Positions 33,731-43,334 of a stretch of 64,000 bases of DNA are shown here, in pieces (within the stretch, counting starts at the first letter, position 1; each line of letters begins with the position of its first letter). The position numbers and the translations under genes were made by a program. The notes below the pieces were generated by a model. It was not told the DNA's origin. It saw only the letters and a list, made by a program, of their open reading frames with translations, and did no database searches. The DNA comes from Thermus sp. CCB_US3_UF1 (GTDB lineage Bacteria; Deinococcota; Deinococci; Deinococcales; Thermaceae): assembly GCF_000236585.1 (NCBI RefSeq), contig NC_017278.1, forward strand, positions 1,302,001 to 1,366,000, in the 5' to 3' direction.

Positions 33731-35236
33731 CTAGGCCCAGACGTCCTCAGGGTGGCGCATGCCCTGGGGACGGGCCTTGAGGATCTCCAGGGCCTCTTCC
33801 TCGCTCATCACCGGGTTCTGGTAGCGGATCCCCAAGGCCTCGCCCATAAGGCGGAAGACGTGGGTGTTGTCCACCAGGCCCAGGTTGAGGAAGCGGAGGC
33901 CCTGGCCGTAGAGGGCCAGCATCACGGGGCTTGCGGTGTGCTGGCCCGAGCTCCAGCCGATGTTGGGCCTTTCGGGCTTGTTGGCGTTCTTCTGTAGGAG
34001 GGCCCAGGACATGGTGTTGTCGGGCTGGATGCCGTAGCGGACCCCATCGGGGCGGTAGACCCGCTTGGTGATGGCCTCTACCACCATCTGGGCCTCCTCG
34101 TCGCTGAGGGTAGCCCCCTTCATGGCCCGGTAGGCCTCCTTCACCTGGTTGGCGTCGGGGTTGGCCCCAAGGACTCGGCGCATGTGCTCAAAGCTGGCCT
34201 TCTGGGGCTCCAGGAGGTCAATGCCCGCGGAGCTTTCCAGGTAGCTCCGCCCCGCCCCATAGAGGGCCCCCACCCCGGTGGCGTGGTCGGAGGTGAGGAT
34301 GAGGAGGGTGTCCGGGTTGCGGTCCACGAAGGCGGTGAGGACCTCGAGGGCCTCGTCCGCCGCCAGCACGTCCCACAGGGTGGCCGCGGGGTCGTTGAGG
34401 TGGTTGGAGTGGTCAATCCGCCCCGCCTCCACCTGGAGGACGAAGCCATTCCGGTAGGAGGCCAGCCGGGGGAGGGCGGCCTGGACCATCTCCTTGAGGC
34501 TCGGCACCCTCACCCCCTGGAAGCGGCGGTCCACCTCGTAGGGGACGTGGCTATCGGAGAAGATCCCCAGGAGCTTGCTGGCCGTGGCCCGGGCGAGCTC
34601 CTCCGGGGTCTTGGCCACCCCGTAGCCGGCCTTGGCGAACTCGGCGTACATGTCCTTCTTGTCCTGGCGCTTCTCGGGGTTGAAGAACCGGTCCCCCCCG
34701 CCCAGGTAGACCTCGGCCCCGAAGGCCAGGTACTGCTCGGCGATCTGGGCCTCGGCGTTGCGGTCGGGGTTGGAGACCACGAAGCTGGCCGGGGTGGCGT
34801 GGGTGATGGTGGTGGTGGTCACCAGGCCCACCGCCTTCCCCACCTCCTTGGCCGCGGCGAAGAAGGGCTTGAGCCGGGTGCCGTCCGCGTGGATGGCCAG
34901 GCCCCCGTTCACCGTCTTGACCCCGCAGGAGAAGGCGTTCCCGGCGGCGCTGGACTCGGTGACGTAGCTGGTGAGGCTAAAGGTGTTCATGAGGCCGTTG
35001 GGGTAGCGGGCCAGGAGCCGCTCCAGGGCCAAAACCCGGCCCAGGCGCCGCCGGGCGTAGGCCTGGGCGATGGCGTAGTCCTCCCAGGAGAAGCCGTCGT
35101 AGACGAAGACGATCAGGTTGCGGTAGCGCCTTCCCAGGCTGGGTTGGTTCTGGGGGGCACCCTGAGCCCCGCCCTTGGGCAAGAGGGCCAGGGCCCCAGC
35201 TGCTAGGCCGCCTTTGAGGATATCCCTACGCTTCAT
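33731..35236 (-). CDS. Alkaline phosphatase (PhoA family), Tat-exported
   Basis: This 501-residue phosphomonoesterase has a twin-arginine-type N-terminus MKRRDILKGGLAAGALALLP ending with GAQGAP. Catalytic features are the nucleophile serine region ESSAAGNAFSCGVKTVNG and metal-binding motifs EAGRIDHSNH and LTSDHATG, with WSSGQHTASPV near the C-terminus. The length matches thermostable alkaline phosphatases described from Thermus. The ATG at 35236 follows CGGGAGGGAAAGC, a good ribosome site; an ORF extension to 35257 is unnecessary. It probably acts in the periplasm to release phosphate. Confidence 0.93.
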   Translation of the reverse strand: MKRRDILKGGLAAGALALLPKGGAQGAPQNQPSLGRRYRNLIVFVYDGFSWEDYAIAQAYARRRLGRVLALERLLARYPNGLMNTFSLTSYVTESSAAGNAFSCGVKTVNGGLAIHADGTRLKPFFAAAKEVGKAVGLVTTTTITHATPASFVVSNPDRNAEAQIAEQYLAFGAEVYLGGGDRFFNPEKRQDKKDMYAEFAKAGYGVAKTPEELARATASKLLGIFSDSHVPYEVDRRFQGVRVPSLKEMVQAALPRLASYRNGFVLQVEAGRIDHSNHLNDPAATLWDVLAADEALEVLTAFVDRNPDTLLILTSDHATGVGALYGAGRSYLESSAGIDLLEPQKASFEHMRRVLGANPDANQVKEAYRAMKGATLSDEEAQMVVEAITKRVYRPDGVRYGIQPDNTMSWALLQKNANKPERPNIGWSSGQHTASPVMLALYGQGLRFLNLGLVDNTHVFRLMGEALGIRYQNPVMSEEEALEILKARPQGMRHPEDVWA

Positions 35237-35283
35237 GCTTTCCCTCCCGGGCCCCATCTTGCCCCCCCTTTTTCAGAGGAAGG

Positions 35284-36072
35284 TCAAGGGCTGGCGAAGT
35301 GGTTGAGGGGCCCGTGCCCCTGGCCTAAGGGGGGGGCGGTTTCTAGGGCCCGGGTGAGGTAGGCCTTGGCCTGGGCCACCGCCTCCTCCAGGGGCTTCCC
35401 CTGGGCCAGGAGGGCGGTGATGGCCGCAGAGAGGGTGCAGCCCGTGCCGTGGGTGTTTCGGGTCCGCACCCGGGGGGCGGAAAAGGCCCGGACCCCCTCC
35501 CGGGTGGCCAGGAGGTCCACCGCCTCCTCCCCCTCCAGATGCCCCCCCTTGAGGAGGACCGCCCGGGGGCCCAGTTCCAGGAGGGCCATGGCCGCGGCCT
35601 TGGCCTCCTCCAGGGTGCGGATGGGGCTTCCCAGGAGGGCTTCGGCCTCGAGGCTGTTGGGGGTGATGAGGTCCGCCAAGGGGAAAAGCCCCTCCTTGAG
35701 GGCGGAAACCGCCTCGGGGGCCAGCAGGGGGTCCCCGCCCTTGGCCACCATGACCGGGTCCACCACCAGGGGGGCGATGCCGAAGCGGCGCACCCCTTCG
35801 GCCACCGCCTGGACGATCCCCGCATCCCCCAGGGCCCCGGTCTTGGCCGCGTGGAGGGGGAGGTCCTGGGCCACGCTCCGGATCTGGGCGTAGACCAGCT
35901 CCGGGGGAAGCAGATGGAGGGCCTCCACCCCCAGGGTGTTCTGGGCGGTGACCAGGGTGAGGGCGCTCGCCCCGTACACCCCGAAGCGGAAGAAGGTCTT
36001 GAGGTCAGCCTGGACCCCGGCCCCGCCCCCGGAGTCCGAGCCGGCGATGGTGAGGGCCACCCGCACGGCCAC
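35284..36072 (-). CDS. thiD: Hydroxymethylpyrimidine/phosphomethylpyrimidine kinase ThiD
   Basis: This 262-residue ribokinase-fold enzyme phosphorylates HMP and HMP-P for thiamin synthesis. The N-terminal [20 protein letters not shown] and the C-terminal anion-hole motif [13 protein letters not shown] are diagnostic. It is the last gene of the riboswitch-controlled thi operon, 4 bp after thiC. Confidence 0.96.
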   Translation of the reverse strand: MAVRVALTIAGSDSGGGAGVQADLKTFFRFGVYGASALTLVTAQNTLGVEALHLLPPELVYAQIRSVAQDLPLHAAKTGALGDAGIVQAVAEGVRRFGIAPLVVDPVMVAKGGDPLLAPEAVSALKEGLFPLADLITPNSLEAEALLGSPIRTLEEAKAAAMALLELGPRAVLLKGGHLEGEEAVDLLATREGVRAFSAPRVRTRNTHGTGCTLSAAITALLAQGKPLEEAVAQAKAYLTRALETAPPLGQGHGPLNHFASP

Positions 36073-36076
36073 CCCC

Positions 36077-37381
36077 CTAGGCCAGGGGAAGCCCCTGGCC
36101 CTGCCCCCGGAGAACCGCCTCCACCAGGTTCATGGGGCAGAAGGGCCCGCACATGCTGCAGGCCTTGGTCCTGGAGCCCCTCTCCTCCCTGAGCCGCCTG
36201 GCCTCCTCCGGGTAAAGGCAGAGGGCAAACTGCCCCTCCCAGTCCAGGCGGTAGCGGGCCTCGGACATCTTCCGGTTGCGCTCCAGGGCCCTCGGGTTCC
36301 CCCGGGCCACGTCGGCGGCGTGGGCGGCGATCTTGAAGGCGATGACCCCCTCCTTCACGTGCTCGGCGGTGGGCAGGCCCAGGTGCTCCGCCGGGGTCAG
36401 GTAGCAGAGCATGTCCGCTCCCCACCAGCCGGCCAGGGCCCCGCCGATGGCCCCGGCGATGTGGTCAAAGCCCGCGGCGGTGTCCACGGGGAGCATGCCC
36501 AGGATGTAGAAGGGGGCGTGGCCCGTGAGCTTTTTCTGGATCTGCACGTTGGCCGCCACCTCGCTGAGGGGGATATGCCCCGGCCCCTCCACCATGGCCT
36601 GGACCCCGGCCCGCCGGGCCCTTTCCACCAGCTCCCCGATGGTGAGGAGCTCGGCGATCTGGGCCCGGTCGGTGCTGTCGGCCAGGGAGCCCGGGCGGAG
36701 GCCGTCCCCCAAGGAAAGGGTCAGGTCGTAGGTGCGGGCGATGTCCAGGAGGTCGTCAAAGCGGGCGTAGAGGGGGTTTTCCTCCCCGCGGTGGAGCATC
36801 CAGGCGGCCATGAGTCCCCCACCCCGGCTCACGATCCCCGTGGTGCGGCGGGCCTGGCGGTAGACCTCCAGGTTCCTCAGGGTCACCCCCGCGTGGACGG
36901 TGATGTAGTCCACCCCCTCCCGCCCGTGCTCCTCTATGACCTGGAGGAGCTCGTCCGCGGACATGTCAAAGAAGTTCTTGCGCTTGGCGGCCCGGAACTC
37001 GGCCTCATAGATGGGCACGGTGCCCAAGGGAACGGTGGCCACCTCCAGGATCCGCCGCCTTATGGCCTTCAGATCCCCCCCGGTGGAGAGGTCCATGAGG
37101 GTGTCCGCCCCGTAGCGGATGGCCACCCGGGCCTTTTCCACCTCGGCCTCGAGGTCCACGTAATCGTAGGAGGTGCCCAGGTTGGCGTTCACCTTCACGG
37201 AGAGCCCCTCGCCGATGCCCTTGAAGTCCCTCAGGGTCTTGTGGTTGGGGTTCCTGGGGATCACGATCCGCCCCGCCGCCACCCCCTGGCGCACCCACTC
37301 CGGGGAAACCCCTTCCTGCTCGGCCACGTAGGCCATTTCCTCGGTGATGCGTCCCTTCTTTGCCGCCTCCAGCTGCGTCAT
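36077..37381 (-). CDS. thiC: Phosphomethylpyrimidine synthase ThiC (radical SAM)
   Basis: This 434-residue enzyme converts aminoimidazole ribotide to HMP-P. The unusual C-terminal cluster motif [10 protein letters not shown] supplies the [4Fe-4S] ligands; the core includes [10 protein letters not shown] and VEGPGHIPL. The length fits the short bacterial form without the N-terminal extension. It overlaps thiO by 4 bp. Confidence 0.97.
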   Translation of the reverse strand: MTQLEAAKKGRITEEMAYVAEQEGVSPEWVRQGVAAGRIVIPRNPNHKTLRDFKGIGEGLSVKVNANLGTSYDYVDLEAEVEKARVAIRYGADTLMDLSTGGDLKAIRRRILEVATVPLGTVPIYEAEFRAAKRKNFFDMSADELLQVIEEHGREGVDYITVHAGVTLRNLEVYRQARRTTGIVSRGGGLMAAWMLHRGEENPLYARFDDLLDIARTYDLTLSLGDGLRPGSLADSTDRAQIAELLTIGELVERARRAGVQAMVEGPGHIPLSEVAANVQIQKKLTGHAPFYILGMLPVDTAAGFDHIAGAIGGALAGWWGADMLCYLTPAEHLGLPTAEHVKEGVIAFKIAAHAADVARGNPRALERNRKMSEARYRLDWEGQFALCLYPEEARRLREERGSRTKACSMCGPFCPMNLVEAVLRGQGQGLPLA

Positions 37382-38307
37382 CCTTCCACCCCCAAAAGCC
37401 CCAAAAGCCGCCTAGCCGTCCACGGGGCCAGGAGGACCCCGTTTCGCCCATGCCCCACCGCCGCCCAAACGTTTCCCTCCACCTGGCCCACGAAAACCTC
37501 CCCCAAGGGGCGGTAGCCGTAGACCACCCCCCGGAAGGGAGCCCCTTCCAGAAGGGGGAAGCGCTCGTGGGCGTAGTCCGCCAGGAAGCGCAGGCCCCAA
37601 AGGTCCACCCCGCCGCCAAACCCCTCCCGCTGGGTGGCCCCCACGTAGACCCCGCCCTCCCGGGGAAGGAGGTACCCCTCCCCGGCGAAGAGGGGCAGGG
37701 GCGGGGCCGGCCCTTCCAGGAGGAGGGCCTCCCCCTTGAGGGGCCGCACCGGCAGGCCAAACCGCCCCCCCCAGGCCCCCACGGCGAGGAGGATGGCCCG
37801 GGCCCTGGCCTCCCCTTCCCGCCAGAAGACCCGGCCCTCCGCTACCCTCTCCACCTCGGCCCAAAGGAGAGTGACCCCCATGGCCTTTAGGGCCTCCAGG
37901 AGGGCTTCCCGCAGGGCCCTAGGGTGGACGTACCCCCCAGGGAAGGCCCGGTAGCCCTGGCCTCCCCGCACGGGGTAGGGCGGGGCCCCTTCCGCCCCCC
38001 AGGCCTCCCTTTCCGCCCCGGAGAGGGCCACCACCCCCACCCCGGAGAAGCCGGCCTCCACCCGGAAGCCCCGGGCCAAAAGCTCCTCCAGGAGGGCGGG
38101 GTAATACTCCAGGGCCCAAAGCCCCGCCTGCAAAAGCTCCCCGGAAAGCCCCTCCGGGTGGGGGGCCAGCATCCCCGCGCTGGCCAGGGTGGCGGCCCCC
38201 TCCTTCCCCGCGTCCAGGAGGAGGACCTCGAGGCCCCGCTTCCTCAGCTCGTAGGCGGCCAGGGCCCCGATGATCCCCGCCCCCACCACGGCCACCTCGG
38301 CCCTCAC
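37378..38307 (-). CDS. thiO: Glycine oxidase ThiO
   Basis: This 309-residue FAD-dependent amine oxidase opens with [21 protein letters not shown] (dinucleotide-binding fold) and closes with a [18 protein letters not shown] flavin motif. In thiamin biosynthesis it oxidises glycine to dehydroglycine for ThiG. Its position between thiG and thiC supports this role over other amino acid oxidases. It overlaps both neighbours by 4 bp. Confidence 0.9.
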   Translation of the reverse strand: MRAEVAVVGAGIIGALAAYELRKRGLEVLLLDAGKEGAATLASAGMLAPHPEGLSGELLQAGLWALEYYPALLEELLARGFRVEAGFSGVGVVALSGAEREAWGAEGAPPYPVRGGQGYRAFPGGYVHPRALREALLEALKAMGVTLLWAEVERVAEGRVFWREGEARARAILLAVGAWGGRFGLPVRPLKGEALLLEGPAPPLPLFAGEGYLLPREGGVYVGATQREGFGGGVDLWGLRFLADYAHERFPLLEGAPFRGVVYGYRPLGEVFVGQVEGNVWAAVGHGRNGVLLAPWTARRLLGLLGVEG

Positions 38308-39086
38308 CCTTCCCTCCCCAAGGGGACGCCGGCGGTGGGGCTCGAGGGGCTCGCCCCTTCCCTAGGCCGCATGGGCCCGGCCAGGAAGGCCTTCCGCCCC
38401 GCCTCCACCGCCAGGCGGAAGGCCTCGGCCATGGCCGGGGGGTCTTTCGCCTCGGCGATGGCCGTGTTGACCAAGACCGCGTCCAGCCCCATCTCCAGAA
38501 CCTCCGCCGCATGGGAGGGAAGGCCGAGGCCCGCGTCCACCACCACCGGGGGCAGGCCCGCCCGCTCCCGGGCGAAGAGCTCCAGAAGGGCCCGGGTTCG
38601 CACCCCCCAGCCCGAGCCGATGGGGGCGGCCAGGGGCATCACCGTGGCCGTGCCCAGGGCGGCAAGCCGCCGGGCCAGGACCAGGTCCGGGCCCATGTAG
38701 GGGAGGACGGTAAAGCCCTTCTCCAGAAGCCTTTCCGCCGCCTTCAGGGTCTCCAGGGGGTCGGGGAGGAGGTAGGCGGGGTCGGGGATCACCTCCAGCT
38801 TCACCCAACCCTCCCCGGTCAGGGCCCGGCCCAGCCGGGCCAGGCGCACCGCCTCCTCGGCGGTGCGGGCCCCGGCGGTGTTGGGCAGGAGGCGCACGCC
38901 CTCCAGGGCCTCCAGAAGCCCCACGTGCCCCGGGGCCCCCACCTCCACCCGCCTTACGGAAACCGTCACCACCTCCGCCCCCGCGGCCTTAATGGCCTCC
39001 CGCATCACCCCGAAGTCCCGGAACTTCCCCGAGCCCAGGATGAGGCGGCTTCGCAGGGTTATCCCTCCCACCTGCCAGGTGTCCAT
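38304..39086 (-). CDS. thiG: Thiazole synthase ThiG
   Basis: This 260-residue TIM-barrel enzyme forms the thiazole ring from ThiS thiocarboxylate, DXP and dehydroglycine. Characteristic sequences are [10 protein letters not shown] near the N-terminus, [17 protein letters not shown], and PIGSGWGVR plus [17 protein letters not shown] near the C-terminus. The expected Schiff-base lysine lies in VKLEVIPD. It follows thiS directly and overlaps thiO by 4 bp. Confidence 0.96.
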   Translation of the reverse strand: MDTWQVGGITLRSRLILGSGKFRDFGVMREAIKAAGAEVVTVSVRRVEVGAPGHVGLLEALEGVRLLPNTAGARTAEEAVRLARLGRALTGEGWVKLEVIPDPAYLLPDPLETLKAAERLLEKGFTVLPYMGPDLVLARRLAALGTATVMPLAAPIGSGWGVRTRALLELFARERAGLPPVVVDAGLGLPSHAAEVLEMGLDAVLVNTAIAEAKDPPAMAEAFRLAVEAGRKAFLAGPMRPREGASPSSPTAGVPLGREG

Positions 39087-39281
39087 CTAGCCTCCTTGCA
39101 TCAGGGCCACCACCTCCACCACATCCCCCTCGCGGAGGACATGGGGGGGCAAATCCCGTCCGGGATAGGCCTCCTCGTTGAGGAGGACCGCCACCCGCCC
39201 AAGGTCCACGCCCATCTCGGCCAGGACCTCCCTCAGCTCCCTTCCCTCTAGGGGTTTGGCCTCGCCGTTAAGCCACACCAT
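39087..39281 (-). CDS. thiS: Sulfur carrier protein ThiS
   Basis: This 64-residue ubiquitin-like sulfur carrier starts [13 protein letters not shown] and ends with the required Gly-Gly that becomes the thiocarboxylate. The ATG at 39281 lies inside the end of thiE (14-bp overlap); longer in-frame starts would run far into thiE and are rejected. Confidence 0.93.
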   Translation of the reverse strand: MVWLNGEAKPLEGRELREVLAEMGVDLGRVAVLLNEEAYPGRDLPPHVLREGDVVEVVALMQGG

Positions 39282-39888
39282 AAAGCCGCTCCCGGAAGGC
39301 CCGGGCCGCCCCTTCGGGGTCCTCGGCGTCCAGGATGGCCCGGACCACCACCACCCGCCTGGCCCCAGTCGCCAGGACCTGGTCCAGGTTGCCAAGGTCT
39401 ATCCCCCCGATGGCGAACCAGGGCTTCTCCCCCAGGTGGGCCGCCGCCCAGCGCACGTACCCCAGGCCCGCCGCCGGGCGGCCCGGCTTGGTGGGGGTCT
39501 CCCACACCGGGCCCACGGAAAGGTAGTCCGCCCCCTCCTCCAGGGCCTTTAGGGCCTGCTCGGGGGCGTGGGTGGAGCGGCCCACCAGCCCCCCAAAAAA
39601 GCGCCGGGCCTCCTCCGGCCTCAGGTCCCCCTGGCCCAGGTGCACCCCGTCCGCCCCCAGGAGGGCGGCCAGGTCCGGGCGGTCGTTGAGGAAGAAGGGG
39701 ACCCCGTAGCGCCGGGCCAGAAGGCCCATCCGCTCCCCCAGCTCCAGGATGGGCCGGGCCTCCCAGTCCTTGGCCCTGAGCTGCAGGACCTCCACGCCCC
39801 CCGCCAGGGCCCGCTCCGTGCGGTCCAGAACCTCCTCCCAGGTCCAGCCGGGCCTGGGGGTCACCACCAGATAGAGCCGTCCCTGCAA
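39268..39888 (-). CDS. thiE: Thiamine-phosphate synthase ThiE
   Basis: This 206-residue TIM-barrel enzyme joins HMP-PP and thiazole phosphate. Motifs [30 protein letters not shown] and [11 protein letters not shown] are typical. It starts with TTG at 39888, 9 nt after AAGGGGG. That ribosome site can pair with an upstream CCCCC, so initiation is probably the step controlled by the riboswitch. It is the first gene of the thi operon. Confidence 0.94.
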   Translation of the reverse strand: MQGRLYLVVTPRPGWTWEEVLDRTERALAGGVEVLQLRAKDWEARPILELGERMGLLARRYGVPFFLNDRPDLAALLGADGVHLGQGDLRPEEARRFFGGLVGRSTHAPEQALKALEEGADYLSVGPVWETPTKPGRPAAGLGYVRWAAAHLGEKPWFAIGGIDLGNLDQVLATGARRVVVVRAILDAEDPEGAARAFRERLYGVA

Positions 39889-39895
39889 GCCACCA

Positions 39896-39916
39896 CCCCC
39901 TTAGGCCGGCAGGGGG
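39896..39916 (-). promoter_or_regulatory. Possible Shine-Dalgarno-sequestering helix of the TPP riboswitch
   Basis: On the minus strand CCCCC (39916-39912) can pair with the GGGGG (39900-39896) that forms the thiE ribosome site, with an 11-nt loop. This would be the expression platform acting on translation. Confidence 0.45.
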
Positions 39917-39969
39917 CCCCGCGCGGCCCTGGGGATGGGGTTTGGGTTGTGGGGGTTAGGGCGCTTCGC

Positions 39970-40062
39970 ATAGGCTTCCCTCCGCCGGCATTACCCGGAT
40001 CAGGTTCCAAGGGTTGCTGGGAAGCACCCAGCTCTCAGCCCCTCCCTTGGGGCACCCCTAGC
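39970..40062 (-). promoter_or_regulatory. TPP riboswitch (THI element)
   Basis: The minus strand carries the conserved THI-box elements in order: AGGGGTGCCC, GGGCTGAGA, ACCCTTGGAACCTGATC, CGGGTAATGCCGGCG and GAGGGAAGCCT. These form the thiamin pyrophosphate aptamer. It lies about 80 nt upstream of thiE and should repress the six-gene thi operon when TPP is abundant. Confidence 0.97.
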
Positions 40063-40072
40063 CTGTAAGGCC

Positions 40073-40081
40073 ACTATAGCA
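40073..40081 (-). promoter_or_regulatory. Extended -10 promoter of the thi operon
   Basis: TG-C-TATAGT on the minus strand lies just upstream of the riboswitch, so transcription would begin at about 40066 and include the whole aptamer. Confidence 0.55.
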
Positions 40082-40127
40082 CGCCCATCCGGGAAAAAGG
40101 GTGGAGGGGCACAAAGACCATATACCC

Positions 40128-40157
40128 TTTACTTTCATGGGCTCAATGGTATACCAT
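40128..40157 (+). promoter_or_regulatory. Promoter with overlapping 12-bp palindrome upstream of the sulfate-reduction operon
   Basis: TTTACT (40128-40133) and TATACC (40150-40155) are spaced 16 bp apart. The -10 lies inside the perfect palindrome ATGGTATACCAT (40146-40157), and a related CCATATACC half-site occurs nearby at 40118-40126. A repressor or sulfur-responsive regulator could act here. AGAAGGAGAG precedes the ATG at 40195. Confidence 0.5.
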
Positions 40158-40194
40158 ACCGGCCAATCCCCGGAGGGGGGAGAAGGAGAGGGCT

Positions 40195-41925
40195 ATGGCA
40201 GGGCTTCCTGAGGTGGTGGAAGCGGAGATCCGGTACCTGGAGGCCATGATCGCCCGCCTCGAGGCGGGAGAGGCCGATCCAGAGGACTTCCGGGTCTACC
40301 GCCTGAAAAACGGCATCTACGGCATCCGGGGCCGCCCCGAGCACCACATGATCCGCATCAAGCTCCCCGTGGGGCGCATCACCCCCGAGGGGCTCAGGGT
40401 CCTGGCCGAGGTGGCGGAGCGGTACGCGGAAAACCGCCTGGCCCACGTGACCACTCGGCAGGCGGTGCAGCTCCACCACGTGCACCGCCGGGATGTGCCC
40501 CAGGTTCTGCGGATGGTGAACGCCGTGGGCCTCACCACCCGCGAGGCCTGCGGCCACTCCATCCGGGCCATCACCTGCTGCCCCTACGCGGGCGTCTCCC
40601 CGGAGGAGGCCTTTGACGTGACCCCTTACGCGGAGCAGGCCTACCGTTACTTCCTCCGCCACCCCGTGGGGCAGAACCTGCCCCGGAAGTTCAAGATTGC
40701 CTTTGAGGGGTGCGCCTCGGACCACGCCCGCACCCCCATCCACGACATCGGCGTGGTGGCCGCCCGGGAAGGAGGAAAACGGGGCTTCCGCATCTACGTG
40801 GGCGGGGGCCTGGGGGCTGCCCCCATGGGCGCGGAGCTCCTGGAGCCCTTTACCCCCGAGGAGGACCTCCTCCCCACCCTGCTGGCCATCATCCGCCTCT
40901 TTGACCGCTACGGGAACCGCAAGGTCCTCACCCAGGCCCGGCTCAAGTTCCTGGTGAAGAAATGGGGCATCGCCGCCTTCCGGGAGGCGGTGCGGGAGGA
41001 AAGGCGCGTGGTGAGGCTCACGGCGAGCGGGGCGGACCTCGAGGCCTGGACCCCGCCCCAAGACCCTCCCCCGCCCCGCCTGCCCAACCCCCCGCGGAAA
41101 CCCTTTTCCTTTGCCCCTGGGTTTGATGCCTGGCGGCGCACCAACCTCTTCCGGCAGAAACAAGAAGGCTTTTACACCGTCACCGTCCGCCTGCCCCTGG
41201 GGGACATCACCCCTGAGGGGCTCAGGGCCCTGGCCGACCTGGCCGAAACCTACGCCGGGGAGGTGCGGAGCGCCATCAGCCAAAACCTCCTCCTGCGCCA
41301 CGTTCCGGAGGAGGCCCTGGGCGGGCTTTACGAGGCCCTTTTGCAAGCGGGGCTTGCCCATGCGGACGCCCACACCCTCCTGGACATCACCCGCTGCCCC
41401 GGGGCCGACACCTGCAACCTGGCCCTCACCCGCTCCCGGGGCCTGGCCCAGGCCCTAGAGGAAAGGCTAAGGGCCCTTCCCCTGGCCCAGGACCCGGGGA
41501 TAAAGGCGGTGAGCCTCAAGATCTCCGGCTGTCCCAACTCTTGCGGACAACACCACATCGCGGACATCGGCTTCTACGGCTCCAGCCGCAAGGTGGGGGA
41601 AAGGGAGGTGCCCCACTACGTCCTCCTCCTGGGGGGGCGCACCCGCGAGGGAGAAGCCCGTTTTGGCCAGGTGGTGGGCCGCATCCCCGCCCGCCGGGTC
41701 CCCGAGGCCGTGGAAAGGATCCTGCGGCGTTACCTGGAGGAGCGGGAAAACGGAGAAGGCTTCCAGGCCTACCTGGACCGGGTGAGGGTGGCCTCCTTCA
41801 AGGCTATATTGGAAGAGTTTCAGGAAGTTCCCCCTTACGAGGAGGCGCCCGAGTTCTACCAGGACCTCGGAGGGGAAGGGGAGGCCTTCAGCGTGCGGCT
41901 TGGGCGCGGGGAGTGCGCGGTATAG
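40195..41925 (+). CDS. Siroheme-dependent sulfite (nitrite/sulfite) reductase, ferredoxin type
   Basis: This 576-residue duplicated-fold reductase carries the siroheme/[4Fe-4S] ligands C401-x5-C407 (CPGADTC) and C446-x3-C450 (CPNSC). It performs the six-electron reduction of sulfite to sulfide (or nitrite to ammonia). Sulfite is the likely substrate because sat, cysH and the siroheme genes are in the same operon and no nitrate genes are present. It is the first gene of the operon. Confidence 0.9.
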   Translation: MAGLPEVVEAEIRYLEAMIARLEAGEADPEDFRVYRLKNGIYGIRGRPEHHMIRIKLPVGRITPEGLRVLAEVAERYAENRLAHVTTRQAVQLHHVHRRDVPQVLRMVNAVGLTTREACGHSIRAITCCPYAGVSPEEAFDVTPYAEQAYRYFLRHPVGQNLPRKFKIAFEGCASDHARTPIHDIGVVAAREGGKRGFRIYVGGGLGAAPMGAELLEPFTPEEDLLPTLLAIIRLFDRYGNRKVLTQARLKFLVKKWGIAAFREAVREERRVVRLTASGADLEAWTPPQDPPPPRLPNPPRKPFSFAPGFDAWRRTNLFRQKQEGFYTVTVRLPLGDITPEGLRALADLAETYAGEVRSAISQNLLLRHVPEEALGGLYEALLQAGLAHADAHTLLDITRCPGADTCNLALTRSRGLAQALEERLRALPLAQDPGIKAVSLKISGCPNSCGQHHIADIGFYGSSRKVGEREVPHYVLLLGGRTREGEARFGQVVGRIPARRVPEAVERILRRYLEERENGEGFQAYLDRVRVASFKAILEEFQEVPPYEEAPEFYQDLGGEGEAFSVRLGRGECAV

Positions 41926-41934
41926 GGGGTGGGG

Positions 41935-42708
41935 ATGCGCATCGCCTACGCCGGCTTGAGGCGGCAGGAGGAGTTTAAGGCCTTAGCCCAGAAGCTCGGC
42001 TTCACGCCCCTTCTCTTCCCCACCCAGGCCACGGAAAAGGTCCCCGTGCCCGAGTGGGAAGACCACCTCCTGGAACTCGGCAGGGGGGTGGACCTCTTCC
42101 TGGCCACCACCGGGGTGGGGGTGCGGGACCTCCTCCAGGGGGCGAAGACCCTGGGCCTGGACCTTAGGGGGCCCTTGGCCGAGGCCCACCGCCTGGCCCG
42201 GGGAGCCAAGGCGGCCCGGGTCCTGCGGGAGGAGGGCTTACCCCCCCAGGCCACCGGGGACGGGACGAGCCCAAGCCTCATCCCCCTCCTCCCCCAGGGG
42301 GCGGGCAAGGCAGCCCTGCAGCTTTACGGCAAACCCTTGCCCCTCCTGGAAACGGCCCTGAGGGAAAGAGGGTACCAGGTCCTTCCCCTCATGCCCTACC
42401 GCCACCTGCCAAACCCAGAGGGCATCCGGGCCCTGGAAGAGGGCATCCTCGAGGGCGCGGTGGAGGCCGTGGCCTTCGTGGCCGCCATCCAGGTGGAGTT
42501 TCTCTTTGAAGGGGCCGAAAACCCCAAGGCCCTCCAGGAGGCCCTGAACACCCGGGTGAAGGCCGTGGCCGTGGGCCGGGTCACCGCCGACGCCCTGAGG
42601 GAATGGGGGGTGAGGCCCTTCTACGTGGACGAGAAGGAACGGATGGGCAGCATGCTGCAAGGCTTCAGGAAGGCCTTGGAGGAGGAGCCATGGGCTACTT
42701 CCCCCTGA
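41935..42708 (+). CDS. hemD: Uroporphyrinogen-III synthase HemD
   Basis: This 257-residue two-domain enzyme cyclises hydroxymethylbilane to uroporphyrinogen III. The family is weakly conserved; the opening RIAYAGLRRQEEFKALAQKLG, the LFLATTGVGVRDLL stretch and C-terminal VAVGRVTADALREWGVRP fit HemD. A GTG at 41929 is an alternative; ATG 41935 is better spaced from GGGGTGGGG. Its place between sulfite reductase and siroheme synthase genes supports a role in the siroheme branch. Confidence 0.87.
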   Translation: MRIAYAGLRRQEEFKALAQKLGFTPLLFPTQATEKVPVPEWEDHLLELGRGVDLFLATTGVGVRDLLQGAKTLGLDLRGPLAEAHRLARGAKAARVLREEGLPPQATGDGTSPSLIPLLPQGAGKAALQLYGKPLPLLETALRERGYQVLPLMPYRHLPNPEGIRALEEGILEGAVEAVAFVAAIQVEFLFEGAENPKALQEALNTRVKAVAVGRVTADALREWGVRPFYVDEKERMGSMLQGFRKALEEEPWATSP

Positions 42709-43334
42709 TGCTGGACCTCCGCGGCAAGCCCGTCCTCCTCGTCGGCGGCGGGCCCGAGACGCCGCAAAAGCTCAGGGCCTTGCTGGAAGCCGGGGCCGAG
42801 GTCACCGTCCTGGCCCAGGAGGACCCGGGGGACCTCGAGGCCCTGGCCCAGGAGGGCCGCATCCGGTGGGTGCGGCGGGGCTACCGAAGGGGGGACCTGG
42901 AGGGCTTTTTCCTGGTGGTAAGCCACCCCAAGGACAAGGCCATCCACCCCGAGGTGCGGCGGGAAGCAGAGGAAAGGCGCATCTTCCTGGTGGCGGTGGA
43001 CGACCCGGAAAACGCCAGCGCCATCCTCCCCGCGGTGCTGCGCCGGGGGGAGCTGGTGGTGGCCCTTTCCACCTCGGGGGCCGCCCCCGCCCTGGCGGTG
43101 CGCCTCAAGGAGCGGTTTGCCGCCCTTTTGCCCCTGGCTTACGGGGAACTCGTGGCCTACCTCCGCACCCTAAGGCCCAGGATCGCGCAAATCCCGGACT
43201 TTGAGGCGAGGAAACGGCTTTGGTACCGCATCGTGGACCAAGCCCTGGAAGCATTGGACCTAGACCCTAAGGAAGGCCTGCCCAAGGCCATGGCCAAGGC
43301 TGAAGCCGCCCTGGAGGAGGTATGGACAAGGTAA
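42690..43334 (+). CDS. Precorrin-2 dehydrogenase/sirohydrochlorin ferrochelatase (CysG N-terminal or Met8-like)
   Basis: This 214-residue protein corresponds to the N-terminal part of CysG. The dinucleotide-binding GKPVLLVGGGPETPQKLRALL, FLVAVDDPENASAILPA and STSGAAPALAVRLKERF are typical. It oxidises precorrin-2 and inserts iron to finish siroheme. ATG 42690 follows GGAGGAGG and overlaps the hemD end by 19 bp. Confidence 0.9.
   Translation: MGYFPLMLDLRGKPVLLVGGGPETPQKLRALLEAGAEVTVLAQEDPGDLEALAQEGRIRWVRRGYRRGDLEGFFLVVSHPKDKAIHPEVRREAEERRIFLVAVDDPENASAILPAVLRRGELVVALSTSGAAPALAVRLKERFAALLPLAYGELVAYLRTLRPRIAQIPDFEARKRLWYRIVDQALEALDLDPKEGLPKAMAKAEAALEEVWTR

Noticed and set aside
35936-37516. A 526-codon plus-strand open frame
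   Set aside because: Antisense to thiD, thiC and thiO, which have clear catalytic motifs; the composition is typical of a shadow frame.
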